Assembly: GCF_016786215.1 (NCBI RefSeq)
Contig: NZ_JADOBG010000022.1
Coordinates: 310,001-374,000, forward strand
DNA from: Legionella bononiensis
GTDB taxonomy: Bacteria; Pseudomonadota; Gammaproteobacteria; Legionellales; Legionellaceae
DNA length: 64,000 nt
Direction: 5' to 3'
Below are positions 1 to 8,276 of the stretch, one piece after another (position 1 is the first letter of the stretch; each line of letters begins with the position of its first letter). The position numbers and the translations under genes were made by a program. The notes under the pieces were generated by a model, which was not told the DNA's origin, did not search any database, and worked only from the letters and a program-made list of their open reading frames with translations.

Positions 1-283
1 GATCAACCAGAATTTTTCCTCTATGCGTGCAAATATTGCTTAAGCAGCGAATAATTCCGTGTTCATCTTTGGTAAAAAGCACAGGTTCGTTTAGAAAATC
101 AGGCAGTAGGGTATGAGGTACAAGGGTTCCCTTGCTATTCAACGTATCGGTGCCAAGACAGAATTGCCAGGTTTTGCTGAATATTTTCTCTTTGCTTAAT
201 TCAAACCAATCCTGTGAGGTATAAAATTGCGAGGTAATGGTTGATGCTTTTGCAATATCCGGATCAACAAACAGGGTTTTCAT
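1..283 (-). CDS. Rieske (2Fe-2S) aromatic ring-hydroxylating oxygenase alpha subunit, N-terminal part
   Basis: The gene starts at 283 and runs off the left edge, so only about 94 N-terminal residues are visible. The protein begins MKTLFVDPDIAKAST. It continues with a segment ending in CTHRGK, which is the first Cys-X-His half of a Rieske 2Fe-2S site and is typical of alpha subunits of ring-hydroxylating dioxygenases and related demethylases. An AAGGATG ribosome site lies just upstream of the ATG. The preceding tryptophan-rich stretch (WFELSKEKIFSKTWQF) is also usual in this family. Family knowledge says the missing part should hold the second Cys-X2-His pair and the mononuclear iron domain. 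The substrate cannot be told from this fragment. Confidence 0.85.
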   Translation of the reverse strand, partial: MKTLFVDPDIAKASTITSQFYTSQDWFELSKEKIFSKTWQFCLGTDTLNSKGTLVPHTLLPDFLNEPVLFTKDEHGIIRCLSNICTHRGKILVD

Positions 284-323
284 AGTGACATCCTTAGTAT
301 AATACCAATCCAAAATTAAGACA

Positions 324-631
324 GGACTTACGAAAAATGCCCAATGTCTTCATTAAAAGGACTCTTTAATTCGTTCCAAAGACGTCATCCCGAATGTAAT
401 GAGGGAACTCCCGAAACCGGCACAGTGCCTGCATTTGGAGATCCTTCACTGCGTTCAGGATGACGCAATAATCTCCGGGCACGTCATCCCGAATGTAATG
501 AGGGAACTCCTGAAACCGGCACAGTGCCTGCATTTGGAGATCCTTCACTGCGTTCAGGATGACGTAATTTTCAGGATCATTGAGAAGTAACCCAAATTCC
601 TTTTCCTAGCCCCTGGGAGTTTTCGTAAGTC
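324..631. repeat. Inverted-repeat element with GGACTTACGAAAA ends, enclosing two palindromic repeats
   Basis: The left end GGACTTACGAAAA (324-336) is mirrored by TTTTCGTAAGTC at 620-631. Between the arms sit two 83-bp palindromic units (383-465 and 482-564). Nothing in it encodes a credible protein. A second, shorter copy with the same ends lies at 11480-11560. It looks like a non-autonomous MITE-type element. The remainder of the 284-783 gap is AT-rich sequence with no gene that I can support. Confidence 0.55.
383..564. repeat. Two 83-bp palindromic repeats (CGTCATCC...GGATGACG family)
   Basis: Two near-identical units (383-465 and 482-564) are separated by 16 bp. Each begins CGTCATCCCGAATG and ends GCGTTCAGGATGACG, so each unit can fold as one long imperfect hairpin. 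The same family recurs at 1926-2207, 4148-4867, 8302-8384 and 29513-29690. Short open frames across it on both strands are products of the repeat and are not genes. Confidence 0.85.
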
Positions 632-783
632 TCCTTAGGGTCTAAACGCTAGAGTAACTCACCACGTACTGTCAATAATTTAATGATTAAGTGGAGGATT
701 AAAAAGTAATTTGCCATCATAATGGTTGATTAATTGCCCTAATGATGTAAAATTGTGCATTATTTGAAATAAAGGATCAGCTA

Positions 784-1761
784 ATGCGCTATTCCAGAAT
801 TATATCGTTCATCAATGGGTTAATGATGTCGGGCAATGTAATTGCACTAACACTTCCCGCAATACCTTCATTCAGTCCTTACGTCGATCTGACTTTGAAT
901 ACTCATTGGGATTCTCAATCTCAGGATATGGTGCCTATGGATTTGACCACGCCAGCACACACTGAAGGAATAGGCGCCTATCATTTGGCTTTTATAACGG
1001 ACAGTGGACAGTGTCAACCCGCTTGGGGAAGCCAACAGGCATACAGTCTGGAAAAGCAATGGGGTAAGCAGGAGGCAGATTCATTGGCCAACGCCGGAGT
1101 GCGGCTGACCGTCTCATTTGGTGGAGCCAATGGCACTGATGTATCGCAAAACTGTGATAAAAATCAGTTGAACACTATTTTTCAGCAGGTGATAAAAATT
1201 TATCACGCAACCGGTTTGGACTTTGATATTGAAAATGGAAGTGCAGATGTTTCCAAATTAATTGATGCATTGCAGAACATACAACAACAATACCCCGAAC
1301 TTAAATTAAGTTTTACACTTCCAGTGATGCCAGAAGGATTAACCGGTGATGGGAAAAACGTGATTTACCAAGCGAAAAAGGCAGGTCTTCGATTTAACGT
1401 GAATATTATGGCTATGGATTACGGTCCAGCCTATAGCGGTGACATGGGGCTTTACGCCATTCAGGCTGCAACCAATGTTCAGTTGTTTTTAAAAGACATT
1501 TATCCTGAAAGAAGGCCTGCTTCTTTATGGAACCTGATTGAAGTTACTCCCATGATAGGCGTAAATGATGTGAACAGCGAACAGTTTACCTTGAGCGATG
1601 CAGATCATTTAAAGCGCTTTGCTTATGAGAATCAATTAGGCGGCTTATCCATGTGGTCTTTTACCCGAGACAAGCCGTGTTCCGATCAATGGGCCAGTCC
1701 TGTATGCAGCGGAAATAATCTGCAAAACAGAGATTATGAATACATCGCTCATTTTAAGTAA
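784..1761 (+). CDS. Secreted glycoside hydrolase family 18 (chitinase-like) protein
   Basis: This 325-residue protein probably hydrolyses chitin or another GlcNAc polymer outside the cell. The N-terminus has a hydrophobic stretch suited to a Sec signal peptide. The core carries the GH18 active-site signature as GLDFDIEN, with Asp146, Asp148 and the catalytic acid Glu150. The preceding strand LTVSFGGANG (about residues 100-110) is the conserved SxGG strand of the family. The MAMDYG segment near residue 210 and the C-terminal GLSMWSFTRD match the substrate-binding Tyr/Trp strands. The ATG follows AAGGATCAGCTA, a good ribosome site. The gene stands alone between two repeat arrays. Legionella are known to export a chitinase by the type II system, and this shorter single-domain enzyme could use the same route, but that is inference. 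Confidence 0.85.
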   Translation: MRYSRIISFINGLMMSGNVIALTLPAIPSFSPYVDLTLNTHWDSQSQDMVPMDLTTPAHTEGIGAYHLAFITDSGQCQPAWGSQQAYSLEKQWGKQEADSLANAGVRLTVSFGGANGTDVSQNCDKNQLNTIFQQVIKIYHATGLDFDIENGSADVSKLIDALQNIQQQYPELKLSFTLPVMPEGLTGDGKNVIYQAKKAGLRFNVNIMAMDYGPAYSGDMGLYAIQAATNVQLFLKDIYPERRPASLWNLIEVTPMIGVNDVNSEQFTLSDADHLKRFAYENQLGGLSMWSFTRDKPCSDQWASPVCSGNNLQNRDYEYIAHFK

Positions 1762-1844
1762 TTAAGGTTGTGAGCATCTTCGTAAATCCTGAGAGTGTTT
1801 TCTCACAATGAGAATCTGTTGATTACTAAGAATCTAAAATTAAG

Positions 1845-1874
1845 CTTAATATTCTCGAAATAATCAATTAATAT
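1845..1874 (+). promoter_or_regulatory. Possible PmrA box and -10 element
   Basis: CTTAATATT at 1845-1853 equals the PmrA-box consensus described for Legionella effector promoters (cTTAATatT). A TAATAT hexamer follows at 1869-1874. The next gene on this strand starts about 400 bp downstream, and three palindromic repeats lie between. The match is short and could be chance in AT-rich DNA. Confidence 0.35.
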
Positions 1875-1925
1875 CAATTGAGGTCAGGCAGGACTGAACA
1901 GGTAACTGCTCCATAGGTTCGAGAT

Positions 1926-2207
1926 ACATCATCTCGAATGAAGTCAGATATCTCCTGAAATTGCCACGGTGCCTGGATTGGGAGATCCTTCACTGCGTTC
2001 AGGATGACGTGATAATCTTCGAGCACGTCATCCCGAATGCAATGAGGGATCTCCTGAATGTGGTGCTGTGCCTGGATTTGGAGATCCTTCACTGCGTTCA
2101 GGATGACGTGATAATCTTCGAGCACGTCATCCCGAATGCAATGAGGGATCTCCTGAATGTGGTGCTGTGCCTGGATTTGGAGATCCTTCACTGCGTTCAG
2201 GATGACG
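1926..2207. repeat. Three tandem palindromic repeats (CGTCATCC family)
   Basis: There are three units. The first (about 1926-2009) is diverged at its left arm. The second and third (2026-2108 and 2125-2207) are identical by eye and repeat with a 99-bp period that includes the linker. The identity suggests recent duplication. The array fills most of the 1762-2269 gap. Confidence 0.85.
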
Positions 2208-2269
2208 TACTTGTCGGAGCTCTTGATAACACTACTTATTGAAAGCCAATTAACGGATTTAGGATGATG

Positions 2270-4096
2270 ATGTTGACTAAAAGGGAACGTTTTGAACAAT
2301 GGCGAGGGACAGAAGCGCGTAACGAACAAGGTATTATAGATACTGTCATCATAATAGAAGATTATTTTACCACTCTGGACAGTCTTGCTCCGATAAAAAA
2401 TGATCTTGCCCATCATAAAACAGATCATTTTGTGAAATTGAACGTATACGGTGGACGTTCATTTGGTGCTGTGGCTTTTTGCCGATTCGTCATAGAAGAG
2501 TCCATGGATTTAATGCCTGATACAGCATCAGACGACAAACACATTTTAATGGACTTAAGAAACATCCTGGGCGAACTTTATGTTAACCCGCGAAATAATA
2601 CCGTAAATAAGGCAAATCGTTTAATTGGACATATCCAAAAATTATTAGCACGAACGATAGAGGATGTTACTCAATTAAAACAAACCAGATCATTGTGTTT
2701 CTCTATTTATTATATTCTTAAACTTCTTAAAGCTGGAATTGATAATCTAAGTGATTGGAAAAAAATTGCGCTAAGCGCTTTTATCGATCTGGGAAAAATT
2801 ATACAGGATACTACGGTACTTGCTGAACTTACAGAAGAAAAAATCGCGCAAATTGACTTAGCACTGGAACAATTAAAGATTGAAGAAGCTAAAAAATTCG
2901 ATTCAGATAAAACACTGCAAGATTATTTTAATGAACGATTCGCAGCAGTTTTTATGGCAGAAGAACGAGAAGATAGAAAATTTCTGAATCTGCGCTCGTC
3001 TCTGGATGAACTGAGCGATGGGATCAATTCCCTAATTGCGGCACGAAACACCCAACATGAAATTACTGTGAATATTCCCAAAATCCAATCATTATTAAGC
3101 ACACTGTTGGAGAATGATCAGAGAGTGATCGGCAGGCAGTATTTTTTGGAATTAGTGAAGAACTCACAGGACTCATTTAATGTTTTGATGGAACATACCA
3201 AGGGAATTAAAAAAAATCAGTTAATTGAAAAAATGAATCAACTTAAAGATCCTGGAATCCTGCAAAATCTATCTTCCAAACTCTTGTATGGTATGAGCTG
3301 GGCAACCAGTTTTCTTACTATTGGTTACCGATTAGTGACCTCCAATTCACTGCAGGATTCCATAGCAAAAAAAATACCATCAACCCTTGATGCTCAATGT
3401 AAAGCGGAACTTAAAGTACTGGCAACGGACTATTTAGCTGAATTGAGGCGACAATCCGTAGATGTTCAAAATCAAATTACGGCTCTTGAAGAACACTTGT
3501 CCAGAGGCGATGCGGTTTTAAAAAAAATGATAAATCATGCCTCTAATGAAAGATTATCCGATGTTCTGACTGCAAATCACGCTGTAGGTAATGCATTTAG
3601 TGAATACAGAAGAATTTCATTTTCATTAGTCCAGAAAAATCATTTTTTGACATCACTTAAAGAAACGCACAGCCAGATATGTGATTTTATTCAGCAACAT
3701 GATGGATGGTTGGTGAAATTATCCAATTTTTTTGCTCAATTTTTTACATTTTTTAAATCAGAAACAGCACTATTGATCGATCGTGCCCGCGCTCTGAAGC
3801 ACAATTTAGTGAGTTTTGAAACGGAATATAGAAAAGAAGTTAACAATGGTGTGATAGCAATTCAAAATAATCCTGATTTACCCAAAGAGATTAAAGATAA
3901 GTTTGTTAAGCAGTTCGGTATCGTCAAATCCCTGGAATCGGACAGGGTTATTCGTCCTGCGATCAGTAAGGAAGAGCTCGATACACTTATCAATAACACG
4001 TCACTTTTCTTTAATCAGGGCAGGAAGCATCGTCTACTGAGTCCGCAAATAAGAAATGAATCTACTGCAACTGATGGAGCTGTATTTTCTTTTTAA
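2270..4096 (+). CDS. Hypothetical alpha-helical protein, Dot/Icm effector candidate
   Basis: I recognise no family. The protein is about 608 residues, almost wholly helical by composition, rich in Lys, Glu and Leu, with likely coiled-coil stretches around residues 200-280 and 430-480. A short aromatic hydrophobic patch (FFAQFFTFF) lies near residue 490. There is no signal peptide. Three ATGs stand in a row at 2264, 2267 and 2270. The AGGA at 2261-2264 overlaps the first, so I place the start at the third, which has proper spacing. A possible PmrA box lies upstream of the repeat array. Size, helicity, lack of enzymatic motifs and setting suit a translocated Legionella effector. That is inference only. 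Confidence 0.65.
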   Translation: MLTKRERFEQWRGTEARNEQGIIDTVIIIEDYFTTLDSLAPIKNDLAHHKTDHFVKLNVYGGRSFGAVAFCRFVIEESMDLMPDTASDDKHILMDLRNILGELYVNPRNNTVNKANRLIGHIQKLLARTIEDVTQLKQTRSLCFSIYYILKLLKAGIDNLSDWKKIALSAFIDLGKIIQDTTVLAELTEEKIAQIDLALEQLKIEEAKKFDSDKTLQDYFNERFAAVFMAEEREDRKFLNLRSSLDELSDGINSLIAARNTQHEITVNIPKIQSLLSTLLENDQRVIGRQYFLELVKNSQDSFNVLMEHTKGIKKNQLIEKMNQLKDPGILQNLSSKLLYGMSWATSFLTIGYRLVTSNSLQDSIAKKIPSTLDAQCKAELKVLATDYLAELRRQSVDVQNQITALEEHLSRGDAVLKKMINHASNERLSDVLTANHAVGNAFSEYRRISFSLVQKNHFLTSLKETHSQICDFIQQHDGWLVKLSNFFAQFFTFFKSETALLIDRARALKHNLVSFETEYRKEVNNGVIAIQNNPDLPKEIKDKFVKQFGIVKSLESDRVIRPAISKEELDTLINNTSLFFNQGRKHRLLSPQIRNESTATDGAVFSF

Positions 4097-4126
4097 TTCA
4101 ACAGGTTACCTGATATAAGTGTAACT

Positions 4127-4892
4127 TCTCGATAAGTGTTGGAGTTTCGTCATCCTGAACGATGTGAAGGATCTCCCAATGCAAGCACAGCACCCTATTC
4201 AGGAGATCCCTCGTTACACTCGGGATGACGGATGAATTTCGTCATCCTGAACGAAGTGAAGGATCTCCAAATTCAGGAACAATACCACGTTCAGGAGATC
4301 CCTCGTTCCACTCGGGATGACGGATAAATTTCGTCATCCTGAACGCAGTGAAGGATCTCCAAATTCAGGAACAAGATCCCTCATTGCATTCGGGATGACG
4401 TGCTCCGGATAAATTTCGTCATCCTGAACGCAGTGAAGGATCTCCAAATTCAGGAACAATACCACGTTCAGGAGATCCCTCGTTCCACTCGGGATGACGG
4501 ATAAATTTCGTCATCCTGAACGCAGTGAAGGATCTCCAAATTCAGGAACAATACCACGTTCAGGAGATCCCTCGTTACACTCGGGATGACGGATGAATTT
4601 CGTCATCCTGAACGAAGTAAAGGCTCTCCCAATGCAAGCACAGCACCCCATTCATGAGATCCCTCGTTACACTCGGGATGACGGATGAATTTCGTCATCC
4701 TGAACGAAGTAAAGGCTCTCCCAATGCAAGTACAGCGCCCCATTCATGAGATCCCTCGTTACACTCGGGATGATGGATGAATTTCGTCATCCTGAACGCA
4801 GTGAAGGATCTCCAAATTCAGGCACAATACCACGTTCAGGAGATACCTCATTTTATTCGGGATGACGATACCAGAGGATATTGAGAAGTTAC
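4127..4892. repeat. Array of eight palindromic repeats inside a GTAACTTCTC inverted repeat
   Basis: Eight copies of the CGTCATCC palindrome start near 4148, 4242, 4332, 4417, 4507, 4600, 4694 and 4785. The third is shortened by an internal deletion. The whole array is framed by GTAACTTCTCGATAA at 4127 and its inverse TATTGAGAAGTTAC ending near 4892. Those are the same outer ends that frame the single unit at 8277-8411. This array explains almost the entire 4097-4978 gap. Confidence 0.85.
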
Positions 4893-4978
4893 ATAGGATT
4901 TAAATTCGGGTGAGATTTATATGAATTAGGTCTGATGATTCAGTATCATCAGACCTAATGGGTACAATGCAGCGGAGA

Positions 4979-5422
4979 TTAATTACTGAAATTGAATTTA
5001 GTGTGATAAGGATACTCTTGATCAGGGTATGAATTATCTTTTTTGGAAGAACCAAACAGAGAGTTAACCGCACCACCAATTAAATCAATTAAATTAACTA
5101 AAGGACTTAAAATAGCTGCAACTAAAAATAAGGGAGAGGCAAGTAATGATTTACCACATTCTTTTAAATTATCAATAGCTTCAGAAAAACTTAATTCAAG
5201 AATGTTTGAAAAAGTAAGCAATAATTTGCTGCCTGCTTCTAACAGGAGTGCAAGACTGGCTGATGTTAACAAAACAGGTGCTGTACCTACAGATGCTGTT
5301 CGAAAAGCAAAATCACTCGCAGATTTATATTTCGCAAAAAAAACCGGTCTATCATCACTGTCGATAAGTGGATATAAGGTGGCTCCAACAAATTTTTCTT
5401 TAACACTTCTACGGTCTCTCAA
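4979..5422 (-). CDS. Small hydrophobic hypothetical protein
   Basis: This protein of about 147 residues is of unknown function. The middle (about residues 45-120) is hydrophobic with two or three likely membrane or amphipathic helices, including LLASPLFLVAAILSPL and NLIDLIGGAVN. The tail is polar and Tyr-rich. The first in-frame start after the likely promoter is TTG at 5434. However, GGAG at 5429-5432 is spaced correctly for the TTG at 5422, which I prefer. A consensus TGTGTTATAAT extended -10 sits at 5454-5464 on this strand. The strand choice rests on that promoter and the membrane-like profile. The opposite frame at 5043-5447 reads as a low-quality overlap. Similar Pro/Gly-broken hydrophobic hairpins occur in Legionella effectors, so membrane association in the host is possible but unproven. 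Confidence 0.55.
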   Translation of the reverse strand: MRDRRSVKEKFVGATLYPLIDSDDRPVFFAKYKSASDFAFRTASVGTAPVLLTSASLALLLEAGSKLLLTFSNILELSFSEAIDNLKECGKSLLASPLFLVAAILSPLVNLIDLIGGAVNSLFGSSKKDNSYPDQEYPYHTKFNFSN

Positions 5423-5453
5423 AAGATGCTCCAAAATAAATAAATGAAGCCGA

Positions 5454-5464
5454 ATTATAACACA
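5454..5464 (-). promoter_or_regulatory. Extended -10 promoter for the 4979-5422 gene
   Basis: On the minus strand the sequence reads TGTGTTATAAT. It is an extended -10 with a perfect TATAAT hexamer (5454-5459), placed about 30 bases upstream of the preferred TTG start. No good -35 was found. The same 11-mer precedes the 15326-20464 gene. Confidence 0.5.
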
Positions 5465-5711
5465 AATTGATAAAATTTAAACACATTGAGTGTGGTTTTT
5501 TATTAATTCCAAATGAAATAATTTTATCGACGTTCCGCAGAATTTTTTTTGGGAATGTGAGCAAAAGACAGAACGAAGTAAGCGAGCTGGAAATGAATCT
5601 TCTGCGGCAGATGGTGACAATGCTGATTCAATTAGCAAATAGACTGAATTGGGAACTGATTCGTTACGTGTTATTTGATAATTCGCTGCAAATATAGTAG
5701 GGTTTATTAGG

Positions 5712-5847
5712 TTCTGTGCACTTCTCTACTATCTCGGCCACAATGGCCTTATTTTTTGTGCCCCGATGCTCACATACTGATGTATGCTTCGCTTCGGCCC
5801 TCAAAAATAAGTTCATTTTGAGGCAAGCTAGCGATAAGTGCACAGAA
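5712..5847. repeat. 136-bp MITE-like element with perfect 12-bp inverted ends
   Basis: TTCTGTGCACTT (5712-5723) is perfectly inverted as AAGTGCACAGAA (5836-5847). The interior has no convincing gene. No second copy is seen in this window, so the claim rests on the perfect ends alone. The remaining parts of the 5465-6000 gap hold nothing I can assign. Confidence 0.5.
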
Positions 5848-6000
5848 TCTAGCAATCGCATTAAAACTTCGGCGCATCCTTACAGCTTGAAAGTAGCCAG
5901 CGAACTTATAGATGTCCCGGGCTAACCTCGTGAGATCCTTAGTTTAATTGCCGACAAACCCTGGTTAACAAGAACTGCACTAAAAGGAGTTTAGTCCATC

Positions 6001-6933
6001 GTGAATATTTTAATAGCTGGAGCTTCAGGTTTAATTGGTCAGGAGTTGATTCATGGTTTATCTCAGGAGCATCATTTTACCGTACTTGGCAGACATAAAG
6101 ATTTATTACGTCAGGTTTTTTCAGGACAATTTGTGTCGGTTTCCTGGGATGAATTGGATACATTAGATGCCAGTGAATTTGACGCAGTGATTAATTTGTG
6201 TGGATTAAATATTTCGGCTGCGCGTTGGACACCTAAAATAAAAGAAGAAATCATAACTTCACGCGTAGAGACTACTGAACGTTTGGCGCGTTGGATTATA
6301 AAACAAAAGGCCAATCCTCACTTTTACTGTGCCAACGCAGTCGGAATCTATGGCATGCAGGAACATGGTGAATCTGCTGTTTTAAGTGAGGATACGGTTA
6401 TTGATTTTTCCCGTCCTAAAGATTTCTTAAGCGAGGTAGGGATACGTTGGCAACAGGCATTACAAGAAGCAGAAACAGCAGGACTTGCTGTGACGTCAAC
6501 TCGATTTGGTGTGGTTTTAAAGAAAGGCAAAGGAATGTTGGGGAAATTATATCCCAGTTTTATCAGTGGATTTGGAAGTGTTATAGGAAACGGAAAGCAA
6601 TATATATCCTGGGTGGACAGTAAGGATGTCGTCAATGCTTATCGATTTTTGCTCGAACGGCCTGATATTACAGGAGCTGTGAATCTTACTTCTCCTAATC
6701 CATGCATGCAAAAGGATTTTGCCAAAGCCTATGCTAAATCCCTGCATCGCCCGTTATTGTTAATGACACCGGCTTTTGTTATTCATCTTTTATTCGGTGA
6801 AATGGGTGATTGTTTAATCAATCATGGTCAACGAGTAATTCCCAAACGATTACTGGATGAGGGATTTACATTCCAATTCCCTACAATTGATAAGGCATTG
6901 GAGTATGAAGTAACAGCCACGGATAAAGTGTGA
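6001..6933 (+). CDS. TIGR01777 family epimerase-like protein (YfcH type)
   Basis: This is a 310-residue atypical SDR protein. The N-terminus MNILIAGASGLIGQ gives the Rossmann GxxGxxG nucleotide site (Gly7, Gly10, Gly13). NLCGLNISAARWTPK and the long SRVETTERLARWI helix are hallmarks of the TIGR01777/YfcH group, as are YCANAVGIYG, TRFGVVLKKGKGML and the SWVDSKDVV segment in the second half. Length agrees with the family (about 300). The start is GTG, preceded by AAAAGGAG at 11 bases. Family members are widespread, and their substrate is not established. They are usually annotated as NAD(P)-dependent epimerases. The gene appears monocistronic. Confidence 0.9.
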   Translation: MNILIAGASGLIGQELIHGLSQEHHFTVLGRHKDLLRQVFSGQFVSVSWDELDTLDASEFDAVINLCGLNISAARWTPKIKEEIITSRVETTERLARWIIKQKANPHFYCANAVGIYGMQEHGESAVLSEDTVIDFSRPKDFLSEVGIRWQQALQEAETAGLAVTSTRFGVVLKKGKGMLGKLYPSFISGFGSVIGNGKQYISWVDSKDVVNAYRFLLERPDITGAVNLTSPNPCMQKDFAKAYAKSLHRPLLLMTPAFVIHLLFGEMGDCLINHGQRVIPKRLLDEGFTFQFPTIDKALEYEVTATDKV

Positions 6934-7020
6934 TTTGGATGGTGATTCAGGAGCTGTTGACTATAGCTTGATAACTCTTGGGTGGTGCGACTTGTCCCTG
7001 AACGCTTCTCACTTTTGTAC

Positions 7021-7105
7021 GTCATCCTCGCGAAAGCGGGGATCCATGCAACAAGGTGGCATGGTGCTAATTTTTAGGATGGATTCTCGCTTTTGGGAGG
7101 ATGAC
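7021..7105. repeat. Inverted repeat (GTCATCCTCGCGAAAGCGG ... GGATGAC)
   Basis: GTCATCCTCGCGAAAGCGG at the left and its imperfect inverse ending GGGAGGATGAC at the right flank a GGATCCAT/ATGGATTC inner palindrome. It is a non-coding repeat of a type common in proteobacterial genomes. It lies between the epimerase gene and the next gene and occupies most of that 295-bp gap. Confidence 0.6.
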
Positions 7106-7228
7106 AACCTAATTAAAAGTGAGATATTCATAGGAAAAAGCTCTGGCAGGTAAGCGTTTTCAGGTACTCGTCAAACTGAATAGGCAACACCATCCAGACT
7201 GGTTCATTAATTTATTGCGGGACAGGAC

Positions 7229-7585
7229 ATGAAGATATTTAAAAATGGACGATTGGCGCCACCAGCGAATATGTATTTACATTTAATCCGTAATTGGTTT
7301 ATTGGTATCTTTCTTATTGTCGCCGCATTATCTGTAGGCATGCTGGGCTATCATGTGTTTGAAGGAATGCCATGGGTCGATTCTTATTTAAATGCGTCAA
7401 TGATTCTTTCCGGAATGGGGCCTGCCGCTACTTTAACGACCTCAGCAGGTAAAATATTCGCCGGAACTTATGCATTATTCAGTGGGCTTGCTTTTATTGC
7501 CATTGTTGTAGTCATGTTGTCGCCAGTAATACATCGGTTTTTTCGTAAAATTCACATGGAAAGTGGCGCTACAAAGGATCAATAA
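7229..7585 (+). CDS. Two-TM potassium-channel-fold-like membrane protein without a canonical filter
   Basis: This 118-residue protein has two membrane helices (about residues 21-41 and 77-100). Between them is a re-entrant-loop-like stretch, MPWVDSYLNASMILSGMGP (about 47-65). The order helix, W-D-S/A-x-x-x-A-x-x-x-x pore helix, GK-x-FA, helix is that of the 2-TM potassium-channel pore module. The filter position reads SGMGP instead of TVGYG, so potassium selectivity is unlikely. Uncharacterised relatives with a GMGP motif in place of the filter are familiar from other Gram-negative bacteria (from memory). Start: GGGACAGGAC precedes the ATG. It is followed by a hairpin and a convergent gene. 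Function unknown. Confidence 0.6.
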   Translation: MKIFKNGRLAPPANMYLHLIRNWFIGIFLIVAALSVGMLGYHVFEGMPWVDSYLNASMILSGMGPAATLTTSAGKIFAGTYALFSGLAFIAIVVVMLSPVIHRFFRKIHMESGATKDQ

Positions 7586-7640
7586 CTGATTGACTTCAGG
7601 TGATTAGCACGAGTTTTTTGATGCAGTGATCAGGTGAAAT

Positions 7641-7665
7641 CCGCAAAACGAGATGCGTTTTGCGG
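7641..7665. terminator. Hairpin between convergent genes
   Basis: CCGCAAAACG (7641-7650) pairs perfectly with CGTTTTGCGG (7656-7665) around a 5-base loop. It lies between two convergent genes, so it may end transcription from both sides. No long U-run follows. Confidence 0.5.
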
Positions 7666-7682
7666 GATGACTCAATAGACTA

Positions 7683-8099
7683 TTAATGAGCTCTTTTGAA
7701 GAAGTATTTTAGTCTCATTGGGGTAATTTGTTGATTATCATTGATTGCAGCTGCGAATACATCCTGACGACCTGTATCGTAATCGCAAATAACCGCGCCG
7801 CCATGTTGCTCAGGAACTCCAGGAGCACTCATAGTACTTAAAATTTCATTAGCGCCTTCAATAGCAACTTCAGTAGAGTCTGCTTCTACTGGAGCGATAA
7901 GAAATCCCCAGGTAGATTCAGTATTGTAGTTGCTGATATTATAGCTGATATAAATATTAGGCCCAATTTCTTCAGCCATAGATATGCCTTCCGCTTTAAT
8001 ATCATTTATGTTGGGGCATATGCTTTCTTGTCCAGCAAAAGCAGATCCAGCGAGAAGTAATGCGCCAGCAAAAGCAGCTAATTTCGATTTCAACATCAT
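7683..8099 (-). CDS. DUF4949 family small secreted protein
   Basis: The product is about 138 residues. MMLKSKLAAFAGALLLAGSAFAG is a clear Sec signal peptide with an AFA cleavage site. The mature domain contains two Cys (CPNINDIKAEG and VICDYDTG), consistent with one disulphide in the periplasm or outside. The pattern of the mature domain (CPNI near the start, WGFLIAPV, GAVICDY) matches my recollection of DUF4949, a family found mainly in Legionella and of unknown role. An AGGAG sits 9 bases before the ATG at 8099, so I do not use the longer upstream ATG at 8138. The gene is monocistronic and convergent with the channel-like gene. Confidence 0.8.
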   Translation of the reverse strand: MMLKSKLAAFAGALLLAGSAFAGQESICPNINDIKAEGISMAEEIGPNIYISYNISNYNTESTWGFLIAPVEADSTEVAIEGANEILSTMSAPGVPEQHGGAVICDYDTGRQDVFAAAINDNQQITPMRLKYFFKRAH

Positions 8100-8276
8100 G
8101 TTCTGTACTCCTGACTTGTTTATTAAAAAAATCAGCAAAAGAGTACCACTTGCTTATAAGATTTACAACAGAGTATTTTTTTGGAATCGAGGGTTAAAAA
8201 TAAATCATGGACTTTTGTTTTTAGCGCAGTGAATTATCTAATAGTATTTTAAATCAATTACTTATAGGATTTTCTG

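Noticed and set aside
1874..2428. Open frames on both strands through the palindromic repeats (for example peptides with ILNAVKDLQ-like repeats)
   Set aside because: They are translations of the repeat itself, overlap a real gene start and have no ribosome site.
4148..4867. Eight regularly spaced repeats that could be taken for a CRISPR array
   Set aside because: The whole 83-bp unit is a long palindrome with no unique spacers, units vary in length and no cas genes are near.
5043..5447. Plus-strand frame of 134 codons
   Set aside because: It is antisense to a frame with an extended -10 promoter, a spaced GGAG and a membrane-like profile. It shows no such support.
5467..5697. Plus-strand frame of 76 codons
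   Set aside because: It has no ribosome site or family resemblance, and the sequence is low-complexity AT-rich DNA next to an inverted-repeat element.
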